NCBI RefSeq assembly: GCF_030651595.1
Contig: NZ_JAUSCH010000024.1
Location: 1-33,513 of the forward strand
Source: Candidatus Oleimmundimicrobium sp.
GTDB lineage: Bacteria > Actinomycetota > Aquicultoria > UBA3085 > Oleimmundimicrobiaceae
Direction: 5' to 3'
DNA length: 33,513 bases
Shown here in pieces: positions 18,896 to 27,000 of this stretch; position 1 is the first letter of the stretch, and every line of letters starts with the position of its first letter. A program made the translations under genes and the position numbers. Under the pieces are notes generated by a model. The model saw only the letters and a program-made list of their open reading frames with translations, made no database searches and had not been told where the DNA came from.

Positions 18896-19936
18896 ATGGA
18901 AAAATCGGAAAAATTTGGTTACAAACAGGCCGGTGTGGATATCGAGGCGGGAGCGAAAGCGGTTGAGCTCATGAAGAAAGAGGTAAAATCCACATTTCGT
19001 CCTGAGGTGCTCACTGAAATAGGAGGCTTCGGTGGGCTTTTTAGTTTTGATAAAGACAAATATAAAGAGCCTGTTTTAGTTTCCGGGACAGACGGGGTGG
19101 GAACCAAATTAAAGATTGCTCAAATAATGGATAAGCATGATACCGTTGGTATAGATTTGGTTGCTATGTGTGTTGACGATATTGTTGTATCGGGGGCGGA
19201 GCCACTTTTCTTTTTAGATTATATTGCCATAGGCAAACTTATTCCGGAGAAGGTTGCTCGGATTGTTGCTGGAGTAGCTTCTGGTTGTAGGATGGCTGGT
19301 TGTGCTCTTTTAGGAGGGGAAACAGCCGAGCATCCCGGAGTTATGCCTCCCAATGATTACGATTTGGCTGGTTTTTGTGTAGGGGTTGTTGAAAAAAGCA
19401 AAATTATTGATGGTTCTAAAATCAAAGAAGGGGATATAATTCTTGGCCTTGCTTCGTCCGGGCTTCACAGTAATGGATATTCGTTAGTCAGAAAGCTCTT
19501 TCTCGAAAAAGGAAATTATTCGTTAGAAGAAAGTGTTCCCGGGCTCGATTGTGCTTTGGGAGAAGAACTTCTTAAGCCAACTAAAATCTATGCCTCTTCA
19601 ATTTTAAAAATTACTAAGTTGTTTAGTATTAAAGGTATAGCTCATATCACCGGTGGTGGAATTACCGAAAATATTCCCAGAGTTTTACCCGAAGGTTGTG
19701 ACGCGAAAATTGACTTATCTTCTTGGAGCATCCCCCCTATATTTAAGCTTATACAAAAAGAGGCGGACATTGATAAGGAAGAAATGTTTAAGACTTTTAA
19801 TATGGGGATAGGTATGGCGGTGACAGTCTCTCCTAAAGAAGTGGATTCGGTGGAAGAGTTGTTGAGCAAAGAAGGAGAGAGAGTTTTTAAAATAGGCGAA
19901 GTTGTTTTGGGTAGAAGGGAAGTGGCCTATGTCTAA
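18896..19936 (+). CDS. purM: AIR synthetase (FGAM cyclo-ligase)
   Basis: Closes the imidazole ring: FGAM plus ATP to AIR. It is 346 residues with [20 protein letters not shown] at the start, [15 protein letters not shown] near residue 65, [59 protein letters not shown] and [16 protein letters not shown]. The start is ATG 18896, 10 bases after purF. The end overlaps purN by 8 bases, pointing to coupled translation. Confidence 0.97.
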   Translation: MEKSEKFGYKQAGVDIEAGAKAVELMKKEVKSTFRPEVLTEIGGFGGLFSFDKDKYKEPVLVSGTDGVGTKLKIAQIMDKHDTVGIDLVAMCVDDIVVSGAEPLFFLDYIAIGKLIPEKVARIVAGVASGCRMAGCALLGGETAEHPGVMPPNDYDLAGFCVGVVEKSKIIDGSKIKEGDIILGLASSGLHSNGYSLVRKLFLEKGNYSLEESVPGLDCALGEELLKPTKIYASSILKITKLFSIKGIAHITGGGITENIPRVLPEGCDAKIDLSSWSIPPIFKLIQKEADIDKEEMFKTFNMGIGMAVTVSPKEVDSVEELLSKEGERVFKIGEVVLGRREVAYV

Positions 19937-20567
19937 AAGAATCAGGTTGGGCATTTTGGCCTCGGGCAGTGGGACCAATCTTCAAGCAATTATCGATGCG
20001 TGTGAATCAGGGGATATCCTCGCGGACGTGGTTGTGGTTATAAGCAATGTTTCTGATGCTTATGCTTTGGAGCGTGCGCGGAAACATAATATAAAAACGG
20101 TTTTTATTGATAAAAAAAACTTTAAATCAAGACAGGATTATGATAAAGAGCTTGTATTTATTTTAAAGGAAAATCAAGTTGATTTAGTGGTTTTGGCAGG
20201 GTATATGCTGTTAGTGGGACCGGAATTTGTGCGGGCCTTCAGGGGAAGGATAATGAATATTCATCCAGCGTTGCTTCCTTCTTTTCCCGGCACGCACAGT
20301 GTTAAGGATGCACTTGATTACGGCGTTAAAGTGTCTGGGGTAACAGTGCATTTTGTTGATGAAGGCCTGGATACGGGGCCTATAATATTACAAGAAGCTG
20401 TTCCTGTTATGGAGAATGATACAGTTGAAACTCTTCACAATCGGATTCATCAAGCTGAGTATAAGATTTATCCTGCGTCTATTAAACTTTTTGCTGAAGG
20501 GAGACTTAAGATAGAAGGAAGAAAAGTGAGAATATTAGAGAAAGGGGAGAATCGATGGAGGAGATAA
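19929..20567 (+). CDS. purN: GAR formyltransferase
   Basis: Transfers a formyl group from 10-formyltetrahydrofolate to GAR. It is 212 residues. It starts [21 protein letters not shown], with the catalytic region [17 protein letters not shown] and the aspartate motif [18 protein letters not shown] 19929 overlaps the purM end and has AGAAGGGAAG upstream. The last 13 bases overlap purH. Confidence 0.96.
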   Translation: MSKRIRLGILASGSGTNLQAIIDACESGDILADVVVVISNVSDAYALERARKHNIKTVFIDKKNFKSRQDYDKELVFILKENQVDLVVLAGYMLLVGPEFVRAFRGRIMNIHPALLPSFPGTHSVKDALDYGVKVSGVTVHFVDEGLDTGPIILQEAVPVMENDTVETLHNRIHQAEYKIYPASIKLFAEGRLKIEGRKVRILEKGENRWRR

Positions 20568-22108
20568 AAGTAAAGCGCGTACTGGTAAGTGTCTCTAATA
20601 AAGAGGGCATAGTGGATTTTGTGAAAGGTTTAAAGAGTTTTGGCGCTGAAATTATTTCAACTGGTGGCACGGCAAAGGTTTTAAGAAATGCCGGGGTAGA
20701 GGTTATGGGAATTTCCGAGGTGACAAAGTTTCCGGAAATGTTAGACGGCCGTGTAAAAACGCTCCACCCTGCTATTCACGCCGGCCTTTTGGCGATAAGA
20801 GATAAAAAGGAGCACATGGAGCAGATAGAAAAAGAGGGGATAAGCCCCATTGATATGGTGGTAGTAAATCTCTATCCATTTGCTGAAACAATAGCAAAAA
20901 AAGGAGTAACCATGGCTGAGGCCGTTGAGCAGATTGATATAGGTGGGCCCTCAATGTTGCGCTCGGCGGCAAAGAATTTTGAGGGTGTTGCGGTTGTGGC
21001 TAACCCGGAAAGATATGATGAAATTATTTCGGAGATGAAAAAAAATAATGGATGTACATCGAGGAAAACAAGATTGGAATTGGCAAAAGAAGTTTTTAGA
21101 TTGACAGCAGAATATGACACAATAATTAGTCAATATCTTTGTGATAAAGAAGATTTTCCATCTTTATTGAATTTAAAGTTTGAAAAAATTCAAGATTTAC
21201 GCTATGGAGAGAATCCTCACCAAAGAGCGGCTTATTATCGTGAGCTTAACCCCCCAAAACATTCTTTGGTTTTTGCGAATAAACTTCATGGAAAAGACCT
21301 TTCATTTAATAATATTATTGATCTTGACGCGGCTTGGTCGCTCTGCTGTGAATTTACTGTACCGGCGGCGGTTGTTGTTAAACACACCAATCCTTGCGGG
21401 GTGGCTCTTGCGGACGATATTGCTACTGCTTACGAAAAAGCCCATGCTGTTGACTCGGTTTCTGCTTTTGGCAGTGTGGTAGCTTTAAATAGAGTAGTTG
21501 ATGTATCAGTAGCGGAAAAGATTGCATCCACTTTTGTTGAAGCGGTAATCGCCCCGGCTTTTTTAGAGGAAGCGTTGGAGATACTTACGAAGAAGAAAAA
21601 TATCCGCCTAATGCATATGGGAGAAGAAAGAGAAAAACTTACTCCCGCAATGGACATTAAACGTGTGGATGGCGGTATTCTGCTCCAGGATATGGACACG
21701 GGGCACGATGATAGAAAGGATATGAAAGTTGTAACCGAAACCAAACCAACAGAGAAAGAGTGGGAAGACCTTTTATTTGCCTGGAGGGTTGCTAAGCACA
21801 TAAAATCTAATGCAATTTTGATAGCTAAAGACTTAAAAGCTGTTGGGGTGGGCGCCGGTCAAATGAGCAGAGTGGACTCTTCGGAACTGGCTATAAAGAA
21901 AGCGGGAGGGGTCAAGGCCTGCAAGGATGCAGTGGTTGCGTCGGATGCTTTCTTTCCTTTTAGAGACTCTATAGATGCTCTGGCCAAAGTTGGAATTAAA
22001 GCAATTATTCAGCCGGGTGGCTCAATGCGTGACGAAGAGGTTGTTGCTGCTGCCAATGAGCATGGTATTGCGATGATCTTTACAGGCAAAAGACATTTCC
22101 GTCATTAA
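20555..22108 (+). CDS. purH: Bifunctional AICAR transformylase/IMP cyclohydrolase
   Basis: Carries out the last two steps to IMP. It is 517 residues. The N-terminal cyclohydrolase (MGS-like) domain has [32 protein letters not shown] and [16 protein letters not shown]. The transformylase domain begins near residue 200 with [15 protein letters not shown] and holds [33 protein letters not shown] and [19 protein letters not shown] 20555 lies inside purN behind AAGGGGAGA. It is the last gene of the purine run; no clear hairpin terminator follows. Confidence 0.97.
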   Translation: MEEIKVKRVLVSVSNKEGIVDFVKGLKSFGAEIISTGGTAKVLRNAGVEVMGISEVTKFPEMLDGRVKTLHPAIHAGLLAIRDKKEHMEQIEKEGISPIDMVVVNLYPFAETIAKKGVTMAEAVEQIDIGGPSMLRSAAKNFEGVAVVANPERYDEIISEMKKNNGCTSRKTRLELAKEVFRLTAEYDTIISQYLCDKEDFPSLLNLKFEKIQDLRYGENPHQRAAYYRELNPPKHSLVFANKLHGKDLSFNNIIDLDAAWSLCCEFTVPAAVVVKHTNPCGVALADDIATAYEKAHAVDSVSAFGSVVALNRVVDVSVAEKIASTFVEAVIAPAFLEEALEILTKKKNIRLMHMGEEREKLTPAMDIKRVDGGILLQDMDTGHDDRKDMKVVTETKPTEKEWEDLLFAWRVAKHIKSNAILIAKDLKAVGVGAGQMSRVDSSELAIKKAGGVKACKDAVVASDAFFPFRDSIDALAKVGIKAIIQPGGSMRDEEVVAAANEHGIAMIFTGKRHFRH

Positions 22109-22142
22109 TTTTTAGCAAGTTATCTTCAACTGCAAAAATTTC

Positions 22143-22171
22143 TTGACAGCATAAGTTAAGGTTGATACCCT
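22143..22171 (+). promoter_or_regulatory. Possible promoter for the tRNA cluster
   Basis: A perfect -35 TTGACA (22143-22148), a 17-base spacer and TACCCT (22166-22171) as a weak -10 (3 of 6). It lies after purH and about 140 bases before the first tRNA-like sequence. The remainder of 22109-22310 is AT-rich with word-like repeats (TAGGTAATAGGTAG, TTAATAACTAACAACTAG) and no gene. Confidence 0.4.
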
Positions 22172-22310
22172 GTTCTCTGCTGTGTAAAATAAAAGCAGTA
22201 GGTAATAGGTAGTTTATGGTTGGTGTTTTTTTATTTTAGTAGCAATTGCTTTTAACTATTGGCTGTAATTTTTTAGATTTTGACTAATGATTAATAACTA
22301 ACAACTAGAT

Positions 22311-22429
22311 GGGCCATTAGCTCAGTTGGCCCCTTGGCCTGGTAAGGCCTCCGGGGTCCCGTAGGTCAAAGACCGAGGGATAGAGCACTTCATTTACGGT
22401 AGTGTTAAAGTTGTCGGGTAGTTGAATTT
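22311..22429 (+). pseudogene. tRNA-Val(TAC) pseudogene with 51-bp hairpin insert
   Basis: The 5' part GGGCCATTAGCTCAGTTGG (22311-22329) and the continuation TAGAGCACTTCATTTAC (22381-22397) together form the acceptor strand, D arm and anticodon half of a tRNA with anticodon TAC. Between them, in the D loop, sits a 51-bp insert. After the anticodon the sequence decays: TAGTG replaces the expected TGAAG strand, and a T-arm remnant (GTCGGGTAGTTGAAT) may survive near 22413-22427. With no matching acceptor 3' strand it cannot fold as a tRNA. An intact tRNA-Val(TAC) is at 22801. Confidence 0.7.
22330..22380 (+). repeat. Double-hairpin element inserted in the tRNA-Val D loop
   Basis: Hairpin A: CCCC (22330-22333) with GGGG (22353-22356), and inside it GGCCT (22336-22340) with AGGCC (22345-22349) around GGTA. 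Hairpin B: TCCC (22357-22360) with GGGA (22377-22380), and inside it GGTC with GACC around AAA. The two hairpins use the insert from end to end, as expected for a miniature palindromic element. No second copy was found in the window. Confidence 0.6.
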
Positions 22430-22505
22430 GGGCCGTTAGCTCAGTTGGTAGAGCACCGGACTTTTAATCCGGGTGTCGAAGGTTCGAGTCCTTCACGGCT
22501 CACCA
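22430..22505 (+). tRNA. tRNA-Lys (TTT)
   Basis: 76 bases including an encoded CCA. Acceptor GGGCCGT pairs with ACGGCTC (one G-T). Anticodon stem CCGGA/TCCGG encloses CTTTTAA, giving anticodon TTT. T loop TTCGAGT is normal. Confidence 0.96.
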
Positions 22506-22565
22506 TTTTTAGTGATATGGAATTAAGTAACCATATTGCTATGTTAGTAGCTAAGTATCGAGCAT

Positions 22566-22641
22566 GCCCCCATCGTCTAGGGGCCTAGGACACAGCCCTT
22601 TCAAGGCTGCGGCGGGGATTCGAATTCCCCTGGGGGCACCA
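22566..22641 (+). tRNA. tRNA-Glu (TTC)
   Basis: 76 bases with encoded CCA. Acceptor GCCCCCA/TGGGGGC is perfect. Anticodon stem CAGCC/GGCTG encloses CTTTCAA, giving anticodon TTC. T arm GGGGA-TTCGAAT-TCCCC. Confidence 0.96.
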
Positions 22642-22645
22642 ATTT

Positions 22646-22697
22646 AGGGAATTGAAATGGGTGACGCCAGGCATTCCTCCTGGTGGGGCACCAATTT
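22646..22697 (+). pseudogene. Remnant of a tRNA 3' end after tRNA-Glu
   Basis: GGGGCACCAATTT occurs at 22633-22645 (end of tRNA-Glu) and again at 22685-22697. The second copy is preceded by CCAGG-CATTCCT-CCTGG, a 5-7-5 stem-loop with T-arm geometry but a wrong loop sequence. No 5' half is present. It could be a decayed duplicate of the tRNA-Glu 3' half or an old integration scar. Nothing else is recognised up to 22800. Confidence 0.5.
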
Positions 22698-22800
22698 GAA
22701 TAGTCGGGTGTACGGAGTCGATAGTAAAATTAAAATAAGGTTTTATAATAATAAAAAAGCTTTCACTCTTGACTTTGAACTAATAAACTATAGATTAATG

Positions 22801-22875
22801 GGGCGATTGGCTCAGCGGGAGAGCACCTGCCTTACAAGCAGGGGGTCGCAGGTTCAAATCCTGCATCGCCCACCA
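22801..22875 (+). tRNA. tRNA-Val (TAC)
   Basis: 75 bases with encoded CCA. Acceptor GGGCGAT/ATCGCCC is perfect. Anticodon stem CCTGC/GCAGG encloses CTTACAA, giving anticodon TAC. T arm GCAGG-TTCAAAT-CCTGC. Confidence 0.96.
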
Positions 22876-22970
22876 AAAAGGCAGTTTATGGTTAGTGGTT
22901 TATGGTAAAAGAGCATTTAAGAGTTTTTGTTTATGAACTATCAACTATTTTCACTATTAACCAAAGTTTT

Positions 22971-23049
22971 GGGGGCGTGGTGTAGCCTGGTTTAACACAC
23001 TGGCCTGTCAAGCCAGAGATCGCGGGTTCAAATCCCGTCGCTCCCGCCA
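22971..23049 (+). tRNA. tRNA-Asp (GTC)
   Basis: 79 bases with encoded CCA. Acceptor GGGGGCG/CGCTCCC with one G-T pair. Anticodon stem CTGGC/GCCAG encloses CTGTCAA, giving anticodon GTC. Discriminator G73 fits tRNA-Asp. Confidence 0.96.
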
Positions 23050-23138
23050 CATTAGTTACATAGATACATAGTAACTTGCTAACATAGTTTTTTATAGTTC
23101 AATGTCACTATGTTGCTATGTGGCCAGGTATCTTTTAC

Positions 23139-23214
<76 letters not shown>

Positions 23215-23293
23215 CCGTTTCTCCAGCTCGGAATATATATTTTTGAATATCTGTCATTGGACACATCGTTCTGAAAATTCCCTTAGAAAAATA

Positions 23294-23322
23294 TTGACAA
23301 AAGAGATAAATTTTACTATTAT
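23294..23322 (+). promoter_or_regulatory. Promoter of the arsR-trx-permease operon
   Basis: TTGACA (23294-23299), 17 bases, TATTAT (23317-23322; 5 of 6 to consensus). It lies 41 bases before the arsR start and its -10 touches the operator repeat, as expected for a repressed promoter. Confidence 0.75.
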
Positions 23323-23355
23323 ATCAATGTGTGTTGATACAATAGTAATTGATAT
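23321..23355. promoter_or_regulatory. ArsR-type operator, inverted repeat with third half-site
   Basis: TATCAA (23322-23327) and TTGATA (23334-23339) form a perfect inverted repeat around 6 bases, overlapping the -10 end and the expected transcription start. A further half-site at 23349-23354 makes an 8-bp perfect pair, ATATCAAT (23321-23328) with ATTGATAT (23348-23355). ArsR/SmtB repressors bind such AT-rich repeats, so binding of the product encoded at 23364 is the natural inference. Confidence 0.65.
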
Positions 23356-23363
23356 GAGGTGTT

Positions 23364-23687
23364 ATGGAAGACTTGCAAGTTGGTTGTGGGATTAAAACAA
23401 AAAAATTAAAGGAACTGGCGGAGTATTTGAAAATCATTTCCGATGAAAATCGATTGAAAATTTTGTGTTTCCTAAAACACGGAGAACATTGCGTGTGTAA
23501 AATTAACGAGGTTCTTAATCTTCCCCAGAATCTCACATCACATCATTTAAAAATCTTACGTGAAGCGGATTTTGTAATTGCCAGGCGTGAAGGTAGATGG
23601 ATTCATTATCGTTTAAACAATAAAAAAATCCGTTATTTAATGGAGCTTTGTCAAAAGAATATTTTGGGAGGGAAAAGTGGAGATTAA
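23364..23687 (+). CDS. ArsR/SmtB family metal(loid)-responsive repressor
   Basis: A 107-residue winged-helix repressor. The fold runs KELAEYLKIISDENRLKILCFLKHGEHCVCKINEVLNLPQNLTSHHLKILREADFV. Cys43 and Cys45 in HCVCKI occupy the helix-3 position of the ELCVC metal site used for arsenic, antimony, lead or cadmium; Cys8 near the N-terminus is a possible third ligand. RRREGRW-like wing residues (ARREGRWIHYRL) follow. The start is ATG 23364 after GAGGTG. It overlaps the next gene by 11 bases and presumably represses its own operon through the repeat at 23321-23355. Confidence 0.9.
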   Translation: MEDLQVGCGIKTKKLKELAEYLKIISDENRLKILCFLKHGEHCVCKINEVLNLPQNLTSHHLKILREADFVIARREGRWIHYRLNNKKIRYLMELCQKNILGGKSGD

Positions 23688-23910
23688 ATTATTGGGAACG
23701 GGCTGTTTAAACTGTAAAAAACTTGAGGCAAATACCGTCGAGGCGATTACAAAACTTGGAATTGATGCAGAGGTTGAGAAGGTAACCGATATTGTCGAGA
23801 TAATGAGCTATGGTATTCTTTCGGTCCCCGCGCTTGTGGTTGACGGGGAAGTTAAAGTAAGTGGCCGGATACCTAGCGTTAATGAAATTATGAATCTTTT
23901 AAAGGTATAA
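23677..23910 (+). CDS. Small thioredoxin-like CxxC protein (MTH895/TM0996 type)
   Basis: A 77-residue single-domain redox protein with the active-site motif GTGCLNCKK (Cys10, Cys13) after the first strand and the cis-Pro segment LSVPALVVDGEV. It is the size of the redox-active disulfide protein 2 family rather than of full thioredoxin. GTG 23677 overlaps the end of arsR and has GGGAGGG upstream. Between an ArsR repressor and an ArsP-like permease, a role in reducing the metal(loid) or the permease cysteines is plausible but not shown. Confidence 0.88.
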   Translation: MEIKLLGTGCLNCKKLEANTVEAITKLGIDAEVEKVTDIVEIMSYGILSVPALVVDGEVKVSGRIPSVNEIMNLLKV

Positions 23911-23912
23911 TT

Positions 23913-24866
23913 ATGTGGCAGAATGCAGTTAATTGGTTAATTTATGATTTGTTGGGATTAGATAAAAGCTCACTTTTTGGCGGAGCGGTAAATTTTTTCA
24001 TCTACGATGTTGTGAAAATTATTTTCTTACTTTTCGTAATCATATTTAGTGTTAATATAATTCGCTCGTTTTTGCCACCCGAAAAAATCAAGGAGATGCT
24101 TGCCGGTAAAAATAAGTATGTTGGGAATGTGCTTGCGGCTCTCTTTGGGATAGTGACCCCGTTTTGTTCATGCTCAGCGGTACCCCTTTTTATAGGATTT
24201 GTTGAGTCAGGGATACCTCTTGGAGCAACATTTTCTTTTCTTATTGCTTCGCCGGTAATTAACGAGATTGCTCTCGGACTCTTATGGAATTACTTTGGCT
24301 TAAAGATTGCCCTTATATACATTGTCTCGGGTTTACTTATCGCCATATTTGGAGGCGTTGTTATCGGTAAGCTTGGTCTCGAGGATTGGGTTGAGGATTT
24401 TGTATATCAAATTAAAGTAGGTAAAAGCGTAAGCCGGGCCGCAAAACTTACTTTTAAAAAGCGCTCTAAGGATGCTTGGATTTACACATTTGGATTGGTT
24501 AAGAAAATCCTTCCTTATATTGTGCTCGGAGTAGGCGTAGGCGCTTTTATTCACGGTTACGCGCCGGAGGATTTGCTGGTGCGTATTGCGTCAAAATCAA
24601 ATCCATTCACTGTGCCGGCTGCGGTTTTAATCGGTGTCCCGCTCTACTCAAATGCTGCCGGGACCATTCCGATTGTGGTGGCCCTCATAGAGAAAGGGGT
24701 CCCTATGGGCACAGCGCTTGCTTTCATGATGGCGGTAACTGCTTTAAGTCTTCCTGAGATGATAATTTTGCGCAAAGTCTTGAAGAAGCCGTTGCTCGCG
24801 ACATTTTTTGGCATCGTCACAATCGCCATTATTTTTACCGGTTATCTCTTTAATATGTTGATTTAA
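23913..24866 (+). CDS. ArsP-like permease (COG0701, DUF318)
   Basis: A 317-residue integral membrane protein with about eight helices in two halves. The first half holds the family signature TPFCSCSAVPLFIGFVESG (about residues 82-100), with two conserved cysteines of ArsP-type permeases; the second half holds VLIGVPLYSNAAGTIPIV. ArsP members export trivalent organoarsenicals; others in this broad family have unknown substrates. It starts 2 bases after the mini-thioredoxin. With the arsR-type regulator this makes a metalloid resistance unit likely, but the exact substrate is open. Confidence 0.87.
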   Translation: MWQNAVNWLIYDLLGLDKSSLFGGAVNFFIYDVVKIIFLLFVIIFSVNIIRSFLPPEKIKEMLAGKNKYVGNVLAALFGIVTPFCSCSAVPLFIGFVESGIPLGATFSFLIASPVINEIALGLLWNYFGLKIALIYIVSGLLIAIFGGVVIGKLGLEDWVEDFVYQIKVGKSVSRAAKLTFKKRSKDAWIYTFGLVKKILPYIVLGVGVGAFIHGYAPEDLLVRIASKSNPFTVPAAVLIGVPLYSNAAGTIPIVVALIEKGVPMGTALAFMMAVTALSLPEMIILRKVLKKPLLATFFGIVTIAIIFTGYLFNMLI

Positions 24867-24912
24867 ACTCCGATATGTTTATAAAACCTAAAAATTTCTT
24901 TAACCCTCTTAT

Positions 24913-24941
24913 TTGACACAAGACTCTTTTTCGGGTTAAAT
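24913..24941 (+). promoter_or_regulatory. Promoter of the Fur-family operon
   Basis: TTGACA (24913-24918), 17 bases, TTAAAT (24936-24941; 4 of 6). It is immediately followed by the Fur box and sits 37 bases before the regulator start. Confidence 0.65.
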
Positions 24942-24960
24942 AATAATGAGAATCATTATC
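24942..24960. promoter_or_regulatory. Fur box
   Basis: AATAATGAGAATCATTATC matches the classical 19-base Fur consensus at 17 of 19 positions (mismatches at positions 1 and 9). It directly follows the -10 hexamer, over the expected transcription start, so iron-loaded regulator would repress the operon. Confidence 0.85.
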
Positions 24961-24977
24961 AATAAAGGAGACAAGAG

Positions 24978-25430
24978 ATGCCAGGTCCGAGATGGAGAGG
25001 AAACTTTAAAGAACGTGGTCATAGAATAACCGCTTCAAGGAGTGCTATTTTAGACGTTTTAAGTAAAAAGCGTGGTCATCTAACTGCCGAAGATGTTTTT
25101 TTTGAAGTGAGAAAAATACAGAGAGGGATAGGTATTGCAACCGTTTATAGGACATTAGACCTTCTGGTGCAGATGGGTTTGGTTTGTAAGTTCGATTTTG
25201 GTGATGGCAGAGCCAGGTATGAGCTTGCCTCTGGCAAAAAAGGGCATCACCACCATCTCATATGTAGAAATTGTGGTCGGATAATTAATTACGATGATTT
25301 TTTAACCGAGGAAACCGGCCTTGTTAAAAAAATAGAGAAGGAATTGAGTCAAAAACATGGTTTTAAGATAGACGCTCATCAATTGGATTTTTATGGTTTG
25401 TGCAAGGATTGCCAAAAGGAGGTGAAATAA
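24978..25430 (+). CDS. Fur-family metalloregulator
   Basis: A 150-residue Fur/PerR/Zur family repressor. The winged helix spans about residues 10-80 (GHRITASRSAILDVL, HLTAEDVFFEVR, GIGIATVYRTLDLLVQMGLV). The dimerisation/metal domain starts with HHHHLICRNCG: His90-93, Cys96 and Cys99, paired with Cys142 and Cys145 (CKDC) as the structural zinc site. The start is ATG 24978 after AAGGAG. The Fur box at its own promoter suggests autoregulation and iron sensing, although sequence alone does not separate Fur from PerR or Zur. The ATG of the next gene follows its stop directly. Confidence 0.92.
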   Translation: MPGPRWRGNFKERGHRITASRSAILDVLSKKRGHLTAEDVFFEVRKIQRGIGIATVYRTLDLLVQMGLVCKFDFGDGRARYELASGKKGHHHHLICRNCGRIINYDDFLTEETGLVKKIEKELSQKHGFKIDAHQLDFYGLCKDCQKEVK

Positions 25431-25670
25431 ATGTCTGGATTCAATGGAACGGGACCAAGGGGTGAAGGGCCAATGACGGGCGGAGCAAGAGGATATTGCG
25501 CGCTACCGTATGAAAGCTATGCTGCCTCAGGGGGTGCTTATCCCGTTAGGCCGATGTCTTCGTTGCTTGGCGCGCCAAGACCGTATTCATACGCAAGGCC
25601 TCGTTTAGGTCTCGGTTTTCGTCGAGGCGGAGGTTTTGGACGCCGAGGTGGTTGTGGAAGACGGTTTTAA
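25431..25670 (+). CDS. DUF5320-type Gly/Arg-rich small protein
   Basis: 79 residues, beginning with the family motif FNGTGPRGEGPMTGG and a conserved RGYC. The rest is low-complexity: Tyr/Pro/Ala in the middle and a Gly/Arg tail GGGFGRRGGCGRRF. No signal peptide or membrane segment. The function of DUF5320 is unknown; members occur in anaerobes. It starts at the base after the Fur-family stop and so belongs to the same transcript. The first 70 or so bases are closely similar in DNA to those of the next gene, indicating duplication. Confidence 0.8.
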   Translation: MSGFNGTGPRGEGPMTGGARGYCALPYESYAASGGAYPVRPMSSLLGAPRPYSYARPRLGLGFRRGGGFGRRGGCGRRF

Positions 25671-25701
25671 ACTTATTTAATAATTAAAGGAGGCGATTTT
25701 T

Positions 25702-26037
25702 ATGCCAGGATTCAATGGAACAGGGCCAAGAGGCGAAGGGCCTATGACGGGCGGAAGACGAGGAAATTGCTCACCGTCTTACGGAGCAGATTATCCAAGC
25801 AGACCCCGCGGAGGTTTTGCGCCGGGAGGCAGGGGATATAGAAACATGTATTACGCAACAGGCCAACCGGGTTGGGCGCGTTTTGGCTACAGTCCCGGCC
25901 GGGGTCAAGGAGCGGGAGCAGTTTCTCAAGAGCCGGGAACAGAAAAAGAACTTCTTAAAGAAGAGGCGAGTTTGTTAAAAGAGCGTTTGGATGTGATAGA
26001 AAAACGTCTAAATGAAATCAAGGAAAGTGCCGAATGA
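25702..26037 (+). CDS. DUF5320 protein with C-terminal coiled coil
   Basis: 111 residues. It begins with the same FNGTGPRGEGPMTGG motif, followed by RRGNC and a Gly/Tyr/Arg-rich stretch up to about residue 70. The C-terminus (about 78-108) is a charged helix, KELLKEEASLLKERLDVIEKR, with heptad Leu/Ile spacing, typical of the longer DUF5320 members. The start is ATG 25702 after AAAGGAGGCG. Its stop overlaps the radical SAM start by 4 bases (ATGA). The function is unknown; the coiled coil suggests it oligomerises. Confidence 0.85.
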   Translation: MPGFNGTGPRGEGPMTGGRRGNCSPSYGADYPSRPRGGFAPGGRGYRNMYYATGQPGWARFGYSPGRGQGAGAVSQEPGTEKELLKEEASLLKERLDVIEKRLNEIKESAE

Positions 26038-26963
26038 ACTATGTTTACGGCCCTGTTCCTTCCAGAAGATTAGGGTTCTCGCTCGGTGTTGATATAATTC
26101 CCTTCAAAATTTGCAGTTATGATTGTATTTATTGTCAGCTTGGCAAAACTACTTTAAAGACGGTTGAGCGGAAAGCATATGTTTCTTCTCAAGATGTTTT
26201 AGAAGAATTAGCTCTTTATTCGTCTGAATTTAAGGGACAAATTGATTATATTGCTTTTTCCGGGAGCGGGGAACCCACATTAAATAGCGAGATAGGAAAG
26301 ATGATAAGAGGGGCTAAAAACCTAACTTCCATTCCGGTTGCCGTGCTCACAAACGGATCCATTTTCTTCAACAAAGATGTGCGAGAAGATTTAATGGAGG
26401 CCGATGTTGTGCTCCCTTCTTTAGACGCGATTACATCTTCGATTTTTCAAGCGGTAAATGTGCCTTGTCCATCTCTTAAAATAAGGGATATTATCGAAGG
26501 GTTGTGCTCTTTTATCAGAGAATTTAAGGGCGAAGTTTGGCTGGAGGTTCTTCTTTGCCGAGGGATAAACGATGGCGAAAAGGAGCTTGAGAGAATTAAA
26601 GAAGCTGTAGAATTGATAAAACCCAATAAAGTTCAGTTGAACACAGTTGTTCGACCATCGGGTCGAGGAGAAGTTTATCCTCTTAACTATGCGGAATTAG
26701 AAATCGCAAGAGAAATTATCGGGAATAATTGTGAGATTATAGCTGATTTTAAGGGTATGTCCGAGAGATTGTTTACAAAAGATGTTAGAGAAGAAGAAGT
26801 TTTAGCTCTTCTCAGACGAAGGCCTTGCACGATTGGAGATATTTCAAAAGTTTTAGGGGTTAATAGGTTGGAATTGATTAAGTATATTGAAATGCTAAAT
26901 AAAAAAGGCAAATTAAAAAGCATTACTAAAGACGGAAAAATATATTATTATTCTAAGGGTTAA
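26034..26963 (+). CDS. Radical SAM protein (COG0731 type) with C-terminal winged helix
   Basis: 309 residues. After YGPVPSRRLGFSLGVD comes the Fe4S4 motif CSYDCIYC with Cys27, Cys31 and Cys34, followed by QLGKTT. The barrel continues with IAFSGSGEPTLN (the GGE-like SAM motif), VAVLTNGS, LPSLDA, EVLLCRGIND and KVQLNTVVRPSGRG. From about residue 250 an added domain (EEEVLALLRRRPCTIGDISKVLGVNRLELIKYIEML) looks like a helix-turn-helix. The family is related to TYW1 in the core but its bacterial substrate is unknown. Translational coupling to the DUF5320 gene suggests a joint task. Confidence 0.88.
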   Translation: MNYVYGPVPSRRLGFSLGVDIIPFKICSYDCIYCQLGKTTLKTVERKAYVSSQDVLEELALYSSEFKGQIDYIAFSGSGEPTLNSEIGKMIRGAKNLTSIPVAVLTNGSIFFNKDVREDLMEADVVLPSLDAITSSIFQAVNVPCPSLKIRDIIEGLCSFIREFKGEVWLEVLLCRGINDGEKELERIKEAVELIKPNKVQLNTVVRPSGRGEVYPLNYAELEIAREIIGNNCEIIADFKGMSERLFTKDVREEEVLALLRRRPCTIGDISKVLGVNRLELIKYIEMLNKKGKLKSITKDGKIYYYSKG

Positions 26964-27000
26964 AAAAGTAACTTAAAAATTTTATTAAAGGAGAATTTAA

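Noticed and set aside
22311-22429. A functional tRNA with an intron in the D loop
   Set aside because: The 3' anticodon strand, T arm and acceptor strand do not pair, so splicing alone would not restore a tRNA.
22657-22908. Open frame of about 83 residues across the tRNA-Glu remnant and tRNA-Val
   Set aside because: It runs through the whole of an intact tRNA gene and has no SD or recognisable protein features.
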